Below are positions 13,947 through 20,390 of a DNA stretch of 44,959 bases, in pieces. Both the position numbers and the translations under genes were made by a program. Origin of the DNA: a virus. Numbering within the stretch: position 1 is the stretch's first letter; the number at the start of each line of letters is the position of its first letter. Under the pieces are notes generated by a model that was given only the letters and a program-made list of their open reading frames with translations, had not been told where the DNA came from and did no database searches. The DNA lies in IMG/VR virus record IMGVR_UViG_3300024267_000525, positions 1 through 44,959 of that record; one strand, written 5' to 3'.

Positions 13947-14176
13947 TTTTCTTGTTCGTCTACGTCTAAAATTTCTGGCTTATCTAAACACTCATTAACT
14001 GCAGCATCTGACATATCTAAAACTTCTCTTAAATAATCTGCCACTTTTCTACAAGTTTCTTCTTGTGCATTCTTAATCATTGTCTCAAGTTGTCCATCTC
14101 TATAGTGATCTCTATAGAACTCTGCGTCTTCAAGCCAATTTATAAAAAGCCTAAGTCTATTTTCTAAATTTTTCAT
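13943..14176 (-). CDS. hypothetical protein, helical
   Basis: A 77-residue acidic helical protein (NRLRLFINWLEDAEFYRDHYRDG, then CRKVADYLREVLDMSDAAV). No family recognised. It overlaps both neighbours by 4 nt (transglycosylase-like gene upstream, small acidic gene downstream), a typical tight phage operon. Confidence 0.6.
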   Translation of the reverse strand: MKNLENRLRLFINWLEDAEFYRDHYRDGQLETMIKNAQEETCRKVADYLREVLDMSDAAVNECLDKPEILDVDEQEK

Positions 14177-14691
14177 CCTCTTATTTCTTTAAGTTCTTTT
14201 TGTACTTTATTCCAATAATGCTGAGTCTTAATTAGCTTTCTGCCTTTTGGGCCGCCATTCCAACATTTTGCAATTGTTTCATCACTTGCTCCTCTGTGAT
14301 GAAAGTCTCTCCAAATAACAAACATTTCAATAGATTTTGTTCTACTATATCTGTCTTTTCTTTTATAACGCTTCTTAGAACCTTGAATTTTTAGGATTCT
14401 ATTAACTTCTCTAACCATAATTGGACGTATTTGTAAGACGCCAATTGATGGCTCTGCAAGATGCGTATCTCCTATGCATTTTGCATTTCCTCTGCTTTCT
14501 ACGTTTATTAATGCATGTATTAGAGTAGAATCGACAATTAATTGTTTTTCTACTATCTTTTTTTCTATTACTAAATTACTATCATCTATGCAAAATTCTT
14601 CTTTAGGTTCTTCTTTCATTGAACCTGCTATAAATGCTAATGGTACTAATAGTGTTGAAAATTTAGGTACTGAAATTGTTTCAAAAATCAT
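14173..14691 (-). CDS. lytic transglycosylase-like (SLT-type) protein
   Basis: A 172-residue protein with an SLT/goose-lysozyme-like catalytic region. LIHALINVESRGN (about 58-70) includes the likely catalytic Glu (E66), SIGVLQIRPIMV (about 82-93) matches the G-L-x-Q-I/M motif, and CWNGGPKG (about 143-150) plus T-Q-H-Y-W-N-K-V correspond to the A-Y-N-x-G ... Y-V-x-x-V part. The N-terminus (about 6-23) is hydrophobic and could anchor or export the protein. It would cleave glycan strands of peptidoglycan, as a second wall-degrading enzyme besides the amidase, for DNA entry or lysis. Start and end overlap neighbours by 4 nt. Confidence 0.75.
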   Translation of the reverse strand: MIFETISVPKFSTLLVPLAFIAGSMKEEPKEEFCIDDSNLVIEKKIVEKQLIVDSTLIHALINVESRGNAKCIGDTHLAEPSIGVLQIRPIMVREVNRILKIQGSKKRYKRKDRYSRTKSIEMFVIWRDFHHRGASDETIAKCWNGGPKGRKLIKTQHYWNKVQKELKEIRG

Positions 14692-14858
14692 AATTTTTTA
14701 TTTAATTTACTATGGTATTTTAATAATAATTCTCTTGCCTTGTGGTTTACTGTTCCTTTTTCTATTACTTGTTTAACTATTTTCTGGTGCAATTCATGGA
14801 TTCTTGCTTCTACATAAAGCCTGTGTCTCATTCTTCTGCTTCGAAGTCTAATCGCCAT
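14688..14858 (-). CDS. 56-residue basic protein
   Basis: A small very basic protein (MAIRLRSRRMRHRLYVEARIH, then HQKIVKQVIEKGTVNHKARELL). The start of the transglycosylase-like gene overlaps its stop as ATGA, and its own start overlaps the membrane/coil gene by 11 nt, both supporting a real coupled gene. The N-terminal Arg run suggests nucleic-acid or ribosome binding; function unknown. Confidence 0.6.
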   Translation of the reverse strand: MAIRLRSRRMRHRLYVEARIHELHQKIVKQVIEKGTVNHKARELLLKYHSKLNKKL

Positions 14859-15111
14859 ATTCTGCGTCTTTAGCAGTTAAACCCTCATTTGCACAACATG
14901 ATCCTAATATTTTTATTTCATCGTCTAATAAATTAATATGGTCTAATAATTTACTGTTGTCTATCTGTAAGTCTAAATATTGATCTACTAATAAAGCTTC
15001 CTTTTGCTTATGTTTATTTTCTGAATTTTTTATATTTTTTCTTAAAATTATAATACAAGATAAAAGAATTAAAATTATAAAAAATTGTACTAGTTTTAGC
15101 GCTTTTTTCAT
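14848..15111 (-). CDS. small membrane-anchored coiled-coil protein (possible i-spanin)
   Basis: An 87-residue protein with a single N-terminal membrane segment (about 6-24, KLVQFFIILILLSCIIILR) followed by a charged coiled-coil-like region (about 30-70) and a short tail with two adjacent Cys. The layout, N-in membrane helix and periplasmic coiled coil, is that of an inner-membrane spanin, and it is directly upstream of a transglycosylase-like gene. No partner lipoprotein is seen inside or beside it, so the spanin reading is only a suggestion. Confidence 0.5.
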   Translation of the reverse strand: MKKALKLVQFFIILILLSCIIILRKNIKNSENKHKQKEALLVDQYLDLQIDNSKLLDHINLLDDEIKILGSCCANEGLTAKDAEYGD

Positions 15112-15121
15112 TTTGTTTTCT

Positions 15122-16414
15122 TTAAAAATCCCTGGCTTCTTCGTAGACTGCTTTAATTACTGGGAACCTTAGTGAATGTTCTCCTTCTTGATTTGTAGTT
15201 TCTTCGAAGTATTGCACAGTTATGGTTTTGTTTAATATTTTATTAGGATTTTCAAAAAAGTTTCTTTTTTGTTCAAGACTAAAGCCACTGCCAACTTGTA
15301 CTCTATTGCCTTTATGTTCTATAACTACATTTTTAAGCATCATCTCATCTACTTCTTTACCATCTACAATTACTCTGTTAATTGCATTTTCAAGACCTAC
15401 TACGACATATTCAGCATCAAACATTTTTTTAACCTTTAAAATGTCTTGGCTTCTCTTACCTTTATAAACATCGTCTTTTCTTAGCATCAAACCTTCCCAA
15501 CCTTCTTTAGCTGCGATTGCCATTTGTTCCTTTACCATGTCCTCACCAGTAGTTAAATACTGTTGTAAATATTTAATATACTCTAGGTTTGGATTGCCTA
15601 GAATCATCTCAAGCGTCTGTAGTCTAAGATATAAGGGCTCTTTTGAAACTTTATTTGCAAAATCCTCTGCTGTAATTAAATCAAATGCTTGAAATAATGG
15701 CTTTTCAATTATGTGGTTCTTTCTTTTAATCTCTTTAATAATTGATTGAAAGTCCTCATTTCCATCTTCGTCTACCATGCATATTTCACCATCCATTACC
15801 ATGTTTGTAAGTTCTAAACTTTCAAGTTCTTGTCTAACATTCTCTAATGTAAGAAATGATTTACCACTTCTTGAGTAGAGACTTACTTCTCCCCATTCAT
15901 TAAAGATTGCAAGACATCTAACACCATCAAGTTTCCTGCTAAGGTACCAATCGTCTTCTATGAAATTTACTTTCTTTTTAGTTTTATCATCATACGCAGA
16001 TGCCAATGCTACATCAAATGTTGGAACACAGCCTGGAATAATTTTATTAATCATCGAAGTCGTAGATCTTGTTTTAAGATTCCTATCAATAATATTATAA
16101 ATAAGATCTGCGTATTCTTCATTGTTATTAATAAAACCATTAACTTCTGCAATTGCAGTATGGCCTGTAATTTCTCTATTGTTTAATCTATCTAATAAAT
16201 TAAACAAATTATTGTCAGTGTGAGAGTTCATTAGGTCACTTCTCTTCTTTAGATTTTTTGAAGTAACATAATATTGTTTAAATGGTGAGTATACATACTT
16301 GAGCATTCTAGTGACCTCTAGATCATCCTTAAACTGTTCTAATACTTTTAACTTGTCTAAGTTTGAGTTTGATGAGTTACTTTGCTCTACAAAAGCTTTT
16401 ATTTTTTCTAACAT
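15122..16414 (-). CDS. ATP-dependent DNA ligase (T4 gp30-like)
   Basis: A 430-residue ligase. Motif I is K161-L-D-G-V-R, the lysine that becomes adenylylated; MVMDGEI (about 205-211) is motif III, EGLMLRK (about 306-312) motif IV and ILKVKK (about 323-328) motif V. A C-terminal OB-fold region follows. The N-terminal 130 residues are helical, as in other T4-like ligases that have a DNA-binding extension. It seals nicks in replication, recombination and repair. It is preceded by copy C of the long upstream element, consistent with early or middle expression. Confidence 0.92.
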   Translation of the reverse strand: MLEKIKAFVEQSNSSNSNLDKLKVLEQFKDDLEVTRMLKYVYSPFKQYYVTSKNLKKRSDLMNSHTDNNLFNLLDRLNNREITGHTAIAEVNGFINNNEEYADLIYNIIDRNLKTRSTTSMINKIIPGCVPTFDVALASAYDDKTKKKVNFIEDDWYLSRKLDGVRCLAIFNEWGEVSLYSRSGKSFLTLENVRQELESLELTNMVMDGEICMVDEDGNEDFQSIIKEIKRKNHIIEKPLFQAFDLITAEDFANKVSKEPLYLRLQTLEMILGNPNLEYIKYLQQYLTTGEDMVKEQMAIAAKEGWEGLMLRKDDVYKGKRSQDILKVKKMFDAEYVVVGLENAINRVIVDGKEVDEMMLKNVVIEHKGNRVQVGSGFSLEQKRNFFENPNKILNKTITVQYFEETTNQEGEHSLRFPVIKAVYEEARDF

Positions 16415-16432
16415 ATTTTATCTTTGTTTTAA

Positions 16433-16481
16433 TTATAATACTAATATAACTATAATCTTTGACCCGTGAAAACTTTTTAAC
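16433..16481 (-). promoter_or_regulatory. long conserved upstream element, copy C
   Basis: Minus-strand element before DNA ligase, with core CACGGGTCAAAG through TATTATAA. Its distal block is less conserved because it overlaps the 3' end of a small ORF. Ends 18 nt before the ligase ATG. Confidence 0.75.
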
Positions 16482-16599
16482 ACTTTTTTTCACTTTTTTT
16501 CCAGTGCCATGCACCTGAGCCTATATAATAATCTTTTACATATCCCATTGCTTCCATTTCATACTCAATGGGTGTGCCATTTCTTTTAGAAGCTGTCAT
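16477..16599 (-). CDS. 40-residue small protein
   Basis: A short gene ending inside copy C. Sequence includes ASKRNGTPIEYEMEAMGYV and a terminal GSGAWHWKKSEKK. A GTG or TTG codon lies a little upstream in frame, but ATG at 16599 is the simplest start. Weakly supported because it is short; its ending in the promoter element is notable. Confidence 0.45.
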   Translation of the reverse strand: MTASKRNGTPIEYEMEAMGYVKDYYIGSGAWHWKKSEKKC

Positions 16600-16609
16600 T
16601 GCATAATAA

Positions 16610-16834
16610 CTATTCAAGTCCACTTTCTTCTTTTATAATTTTTAAAAGTTGATGTAAGTTTATTGCCATAATCACCATGTTGGTAATTATAATTGGAATG
16701 CTTAAAATATAAAGCCCATATATTGTAAATAAAAAACATCCTATTGTATTAACGGTTCTTAATCTTTTTATATTTTCTATCGTAAATGAAAATATAATTA
16801 AAGCAGTTGCTGTATATCCTAAAATTTCTATCAT
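16610..16834 (-). CDS. YgjV-like small membrane protein
   Basis: A 74-residue protein with three predicted membrane segments and the pattern I-K-R-L-R-T-V-N-T-I-G-C-F-L-F-T-I-Y-G-L-Y-I-L (about 23-45), like the bacterial YgjV inner-membrane family (LRxxNxxGxxxFxxYG). That family's function is not established. It follows the HAD phosphatase gene by about 35 nt on the same strand. Alternative: an unrelated small membrane protein with a similar pattern. Confidence 0.6.
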   Translation of the reverse strand: MIEILGYTATALIIFSFTIENIKRLRTVNTIGCFLFTIYGLYILSIPIIITNMVIMAINLHQLLKIIKEESGLE

Positions 16835-16870
16835 TTCTTTATATTATATGAATAAAATTAATATTGTTTA

Positions 16871-17338
16871 TTAAAAGTCGCCTGGAGCAACTTGCATACA
16901 TGTTAGGTCGTTATTTCTCCACATTTTTACAACTTTATCTCTGTCATCAAAGACACAAACAATGTTGCTTTTATCTGGAAATAAATCATCTAACCAGTTT
17001 TGTTTAAGTTGATCGTCTGGCTTAAACATCCAATCTTTGCCAGTTGGTCTCATCTTAATTACATGAAAAGGTACTTTGTGTTTAACCAACCAACTCTTAG
17101 TAGTCAATTGAGTACCTTTACTTCTACCACTAAAGATAGCGATCATGTGACCAGACTCTGCAAGAATTTGAGCCATTTTTATCACAGCATGATTTGGCTG
17201 ATCTAACTTTATATTTGCAGGATCGAAAAATATATCCCAATCTATTTTACCATTTGGCTTAGTTGCAAGCTTTCTTCTTGTATCTATATTCGCTAAAGTT
17301 CCATCTAAGTCGAATATTACCCATTTTTGATCTGTCAT
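16871..17338 (-). CDS. polynucleotide kinase 3'-phosphatase-like HAD protein
   Basis: A 155-residue HAD protein. VIFDLDGTLAN (about 7-17) is motif I with the Asp nucleophile, FSGRSKGT (about 69-76) motif II, and VFDDRDKVVKMWR (about 129-141) motif IV. The C-terminal C-M-Q-V-A-P-G-D-F closely resembles the end of T4 polynucleotide kinase (CWQVASGDF), so this is the 3'-phosphatase half of Pnkp (PseT) without the N-terminal kinase half. It would remove 3'-phosphates during RNA or DNA end repair, for example before ligase or RNA ligase action. Copy D of the long upstream element precedes it. Confidence 0.82.
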   Translation of the reverse strand: MTDQKWVIFDLDGTLANIDTRRKLATKPNGKIDWDIFFDPANIKLDQPNHAVIKMAQILAESGHMIAIFSGRSKGTQLTTKSWLVKHKVPFHVIKMRPTGKDWMFKPDDQLKQNWLDDLFPDKSNIVCVFDDRDKVVKMWRNNDLTCMQVAPGDF

Positions 17339-17355
17339 TTTTTTACGTTTTAAAT

Positions 17356-17410
17356 TTATAATACTAATATAACTATAATCTTTGACCCGTGAAAATTTTT
17401 AGGCAACTTT
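17356..17410 (-). promoter_or_regulatory. long conserved upstream element, copy D
   Basis: Minus-strand element before the 3'-phosphatase gene, core identical to copies B and C; the distal part overlaps the last codons of the gene at 17399. It ends about 17 nt before the ATG. Confidence 0.75.
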
Positions 17411-17773
17411 TTTTAACATTTTTTTAGTTGCATAATTTACAAGTTTTTCCATTCTTTCTTCTCTTGTGCAAAGCATAATTCTATCTTTACCTGTATGATT
17501 ATAAGTCTCTCCATTAAATGGACTTGTATAAGATTTTTCATAAGTTTCAGTTGGGTTTAGTTGCCAACAAGTATATTGAAACCTTTTGCCATTATAATGA
17601 TTAGCATATATTATTTTTCTAACATATCCACTAGAATATTCTGCAACAGTTTCTCCGGTTCTTAATCTCCACATTGAAGTACCATTTTTCTTTTGAGTTT
17701 TACTTGTTATATTTTCAGCACCTAATGCTTCTAATATATCTTCATACCATTCTGCTTTAATTTTATTTTCCAT
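17399..17773 (-). CDS. hypothetical protein
   Basis: A 124-residue protein beginning MENKIKAEWYEDILEALG. The frame extends 9 nt upstream only to a TTG, so the ATG at 17773 is preferred. It has a mixed pattern with several aromatic-rich strands (SMWRLRTGETVAEYSSGYVR and FQYTCWQLNPT) and a basic C-terminal helix (KLVNYATKKMLKKVA). No family recognised. It overlaps the end of a micro-ORF by 11 nt. Confidence 0.6.
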   Translation of the reverse strand: MENKIKAEWYEDILEALGAENITSKTQKKNGTSMWRLRTGETVAEYSSGYVRKIIYANHYNGKRFQYTCWQLNPTETYEKSYTSPFNGETYNHTGKDRIMLCTREERMEKLVNYATKKMLKKVA

Positions 17774-17918
17774 TTTTTTCAAGTGTTAATTTGTGATTAA
17801 TTAATTTTTTCATTGTCATGGCAGCTCTGTGCACCCAATATCTATTGTGCATCATTTTTGATTCTCCCATATAATCCATCTTGTCATCTAATTGATCTAT
17901 TATTTTATTCCAATTCAT
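17763..17918 (-). CDS. 51-residue small protein
   Basis: A small gene between the 61-residue protein at 17920 and the hypothetical gene at 17399. It begins MNWNKIIDQLDDKMDYMGE and has a basic C-terminal half (VHRAAMTMKKLINHKL). It starts 1 nt after the preceding stop and overlaps the next start by 11 nt, as expected of a tightly packed operon. Function unknown. Confidence 0.5.
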   Translation of the reverse strand: MNWNKIIDQLDDKMDYMGESKMMHNRYWVHRAAMTMKKLINHKLTLEKNGK

Positions 17919-17919
17919 A

Positions 17920-18105
17920 TTATTTAAGTTTATTAAGTTTGTTAGTAAGAATACTAGTCATACCTTTATTTCCCATGTCCATGTTAAATAAAAGAAGATC
18001 TTTTATTTTTTTTATAAGCAGTGGCTTAAGAGTATTAACCATACCAATGTTTCCCATTTCTGTATGGAAACTTAGGCTTTTCTCTAATTTTTCTATATTA
18101 TTCAT
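17920..18105 (-). CDS. 61-residue small protein with an internal repeat
   Basis: A small protein in which two similar halves are visible: H-T-E-M-G-N-I-G-M-V-N-T-L and N-M-D-M-G-N-K-G-M-T-S-I-L, each followed by a Lys-rich helix. Such a duplicated motif suggests a small symmetric binding protein. Copy E of the long upstream element precedes it. Function unknown. Confidence 0.6.
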   Translation of the reverse strand: MNNIEKLEKSLSFHTEMGNIGMVNTLKPLLIKKIKDLLLFNMDMGNKGMTSILTNKLNKLK

Positions 18106-18121
18106 TTTGTTTAAGTTTTAA

Positions 18122-18198
18122 TTATAATACTAATATAACTATAATCTTTGACATAAAAAAATCTAGAGGCAACTTTTTTCAAAAAGTTATGAACAATT
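18122..18198 (-). promoter_or_regulatory. long conserved upstream element, copy E
   Basis: Minus-strand element before the 61-residue protein. Core GTCAAAG through TATTATAA is kept, but the CACGGG before it has changed to TTTTAT, making this the most divergent copy in that part. Upstream block GTTCATAACTTTTTG is intact. Confidence 0.7.
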
Positions 18199-18322
18199 AA
18201 ACGTTTAAAGTTTCCCAAAAGTCGTTATTTGCTTTTAATTCTGCTTCTTTATCAGTATAACCTAAGTCTAGATACTTTTGAAAAAACTTTTCCAAAAGAT
18301 TATTATTTATTACATTACTCAT
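18197..18322 (-). CDS. 41-residue small protein
   Basis: A short acidic helical protein (NVINNNLLEKFFQKYLDLG, then YTDKEAELKANNDFWE). The D-L-G-Y-T-D-K-E-A pattern resembles a short DNA- or protein-binding helix pair. It overlaps the TAA of the gene before it by 8 nt. Function unknown; support comes from clean start, overlap and A-rich leader only. Confidence 0.45.
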   Translation of the reverse strand: MSNVINNNLLEKFFQKYLDLGYTDKEAELKANNDFWETLNV

Positions 18323-18470
18323 CTTTGTGTTTTTTAAACAGTTCTTCCCATTCATCCATGGTATAGTTTAACATTCTTCTAATTCTTGTTCTTTCTGTTT
18401 CAGAGCCTCGTAGCCAACCCATTAAATAAGTTGCTGCGATTACTCCGATTATTGCAATTAAATCCGACAT
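18315..18470 (-). CDS. 51-residue single-pass membrane protein
   Basis: A small protein with an N-terminal membrane segment (LIAIIGVIAATYLMGWL, about 4-20) and a charged cytoplasmic tail (RGSETERTRIRRML, then DEWEELFKKHKDE). The start lies 2 nt after the stop of the gene at 18472. Function unknown. Confidence 0.55.
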   Translation of the reverse strand: MSDLIAIIGVIAATYLMGWLRGSETERTRIRRMLNYTMDEWEELFKKHKDE

Positions 18471-18471
18471 A

Positions 18472-18924
18472 TTATTTGTTTATTTTATATGCGTAACTGG
18501 CATGGGTTTTTGTGTTCATATTTTTCCAAAGATCATAGTCAACCATTTTTTTCCAAGCATTGTGCATGTGAGTTACTTTTAAGTGGTTTAAGAATGCTTT
18601 ATCAATTGAGTGAAATTTACCACCTTTAGTAGTTAATACATTAAACCAATGTTCAGTACCGTCATCGAATTTTTTCAAAACTTGTACATTATCTAAAAAA
18701 GCATAAGTTGATGAGATAAATTGTTCAGGCGTAGCTGTTTGGTTATTGATATTTAAAAATCCAGCTCTACATTTACAAGTATATCTGAATTTGTATTCAA
18801 CTCCTTCTTCTAAATGATTTGAAACCGTAAATTTTAATTGTTTACCTTTATTGTCTTTTTGAGTAACAGTACCAGCAAATACAGTGTTGCTACTTACATG
18901 TTTTAAATTTTCTATTATTTCCAT
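18472..18924 (-). CDS. hypothetical protein
   Basis: A 150-residue protein with a beta-rich first half (TVFAGTVTQKDNKGKQLKF and VEYKFRYTCKC) and a helical, His/Lys-rich C-terminus (FLNHLKVTHMHNAWKKMV). A CxC pair near residue 52 is the only metal-like motif. No family recognised. Copy F of the long upstream element precedes it. Confidence 0.6.
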   Translation of the reverse strand: MEIIENLKHVSSNTVFAGTVTQKDNKGKQLKFTVSNHLEEGVEYKFRYTCKCRAGFLNINNQTATPEQFISSTYAFLDNVQVLKKFDDGTEHWFNVLTTKGGKFHSIDKAFLNHLKVTHMHNAWKKMVDYDLWKNMNTKTHASYAYKINK

Positions 18925-18940
18925 TTTGTTTAAGTTTTAA

Positions 18941-19016
18941 TTATAATACTAATATAACTATAATCTTTGACTCGTGAAAATTTTAGAGCACTTTTTTTAA
19001 AAAGTTATGAACAATT
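18941..19016 (-). promoter_or_regulatory. long conserved upstream element, copy F
   Basis: Minus-strand element before the gene at 18472. CACGAGTCAAAG replaces CACGGGTCAAAG (one change); the rest of the core is identical. The upstream block GTTCATAACTTTTT abuts the stop of a 30-residue membrane protein. Confidence 0.75.
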
Positions 19017-19108
19017 TACCCATACCAGTATAATAGGTAAAGCGCAATAGATGCTGCTATCAGATATGCAGCCCATGTTAGTGTGTATTTGTTAATGTAT
19101 TTTTTCAT
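19016..19108 (-). CDS. 30-residue membrane protein
   Basis: A tiny protein with a basic N-terminus (KKYINKY) and one membrane segment (AAYLIAASIALYLLYWY). It lies directly between copy F and the gene at 19125. Micro-membrane proteins of this kind are common in phage early regions; function unknown. Confidence 0.45.
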   Translation of the reverse strand: MKKYINKYTLTWAAYLIAASIALYLLYWYG

Positions 19109-19124
19109 CTTAAAAATGTTAAGT

Positions 19125-19796
19125 TTACTTTACTTCCATTATCGATTTTGCCGTCATTGCAGCAGAACCACTAATTAAATTATCTTTACTTCTTACAGCC
19201 AATCCAATAATACTGTGGTCATCATCATATGAGATAACCTCTATACTTACACCTCTATCAATATTGTTAGACTCGTTAAATACAAATAATAACTGATAGA
19301 CCTCATTAAACATTTTTTCCTTAATGCTATTATTAATTCTATCACCGCAGTTTACTCCAATTATAAATGATGGTTCATTAGTATCGGCGGAAAAGAATGG
19401 TAAATTCATGGCATGTCTATTTGCAACTCCTAGGATTTTTCCATCTGGTTTAAATTCATGAAGGACTTTTCCGTCTTTAGATACTAAACGTCCTCTCATT
19501 TCATCGACAACCTCGTGTTTTTTATATTTTTTAATAACTTTTTTAATTTCCTTTGCTAATAACAATGCGTTGCTTCCTTGTAATATTTTATATTGATCTG
19601 GTTTTTCAACATTAATATTTACATGTTGATTATAATCTGGTAAATTACCGCTATTTGCTATTTTTTCTATAAAGCCTAAATCTTTAGAATCTTTGGCCAT
19701 GTCTAGGATTTCCTGAGCTCTTTGCATAATTCCTTTTTTCCCGAATGAGAATTTAGCTTCATTTACAAATTCTTCAAATAATTTAGTATATTTCAT
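19125..19796 (-). CDS. hypothetical protein with LFEEFVNE N-terminus
   Basis: A 223-residue protein. The first residues (MKYTKLFEEFVNE) resemble a leader I have seen on several proteins of marine T4-like phages. The body contains a helix-rich middle (ALLLAKEIKKVIKKYKK) and a beta-rich C-terminal half (PSFIIGVNCGDRI, VSIEVISYDDDHSIIGLAV). No family assigned. A GATATATA motif 23 nt upstream suggests late expression and hence possibly a virion protein; that is inference. Confidence 0.6.
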   Translation of the reverse strand: MKYTKLFEEFVNEAKFSFGKKGIMQRAQEILDMAKDSKDLGFIEKIANSGNLPDYNQHVNINVEKPDQYKILQGSNALLLAKEIKKVIKKYKKHEVVDEMRGRLVSKDGKVLHEFKPDGKILGVANRHAMNLPFFSADTNEPSFIIGVNCGDRINNSIKEKMFNEVYQLLFVFNESNNIDRGVSIEVISYDDDHSIIGLAVRSKDNLISGSAAMTAKSIMEVK

Positions 19797-19819
19797 AATG
19801 TTGTTTTCTTTACTTTATT

Positions 19820-19827
19820 TATATATC
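19820..19827 (-). promoter_or_regulatory. GATATATA late-type promoter motif
   Basis: GATATATAAATAA on the minus strand, 23 nt before the gene at 19125. It lies just beyond the 3' end of the RmlC gene. Confidence 0.6.
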
Positions 19828-19841
19828 TAAATATTAAGGGC

Positions 19842-20390
19842 TTAACAATGTTTGTTTTTAAATTCTTTTAGTGTAATTCCTTGTTCGTCTTTTTCAGAAA
19901 CTAATATGTCTCCATTATAATGTAAAAATTCTAAATAAATATCACTATCGTTCCACTTTATACATTCTTCACTTTCCTTATTATATAAATTAGTACATTT
20001 ATAACAAAATGTTGTATTATCTTCTAATGCTAAAAATGCATGTCCAAATCCAGGTGGAACCCAATATTGATTATTTGCTTCAGGTGTTAACATTACACTA
20101 TCCCATTGACCAAAAGTCGCAGAATCTGGTCTAAGATCTACAGCATAATCAATGGCTGCACCGCTTGAAACTCTTACAAGTTTACCTTGAGCCCAATCTC
20201 CCATTTGCATATGAATGCCTCTAAAGACTCCTTTTTTAGAAATACTTTGATTGTCTTGTACAAATTGATATGGAATAATGTCTTTTAATTTTTCCTCATT
20301 ATAAGTTTCTACAAATTCTCCTCTATCATCTTTAAATGTTTGAGGAACTATTTCAAATAAACCCTTTATATAAGATTCTTTTATCGTCAT
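19842..20390 (-). CDS. RmlC-like dTDP-sugar 3,5-epimerase
   Basis: A 182-residue cupin-like protein with the RmlC pattern: DDRGEFVETY (about 21-30), S-K-K-G-V-F-R-G-I-H-M-Q (about 51-62) with the catalytic His (R-G-x-H), A-I-D-Y-A-V-D-L-R (the Asp partner, about 79-87) and W-V-P-P-G-F-G-H-A-F-L (about 109-119). RmlC epimerises C3 and C5 of dTDP-4-keto-6-deoxyglucose on the route to dTDP-rhamnose. Together with the RmlD-like gene at 1259, two of the last steps are present, but RmlA and RmlB would have to come from the host or from outside the window. The stop of the AlaRS-like gene overlaps its start by 4 nt. Confidence 0.85.
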   Translation of the reverse strand: MTIKESYIKGLFEIVPQTFKDDRGEFVETYNEEKLKDIIPYQFVQDNQSISKKGVFRGIHMQMGDWAQGKLVRVSSGAAIDYAVDLRPDSATFGQWDSVMLTPEANNQYWVPPGFGHAFLALEDNTTFCYKCTNLYNKESEECIKWNDSDIYLEFLHYNGDILVSEKDEQGITLKEFKNKHC

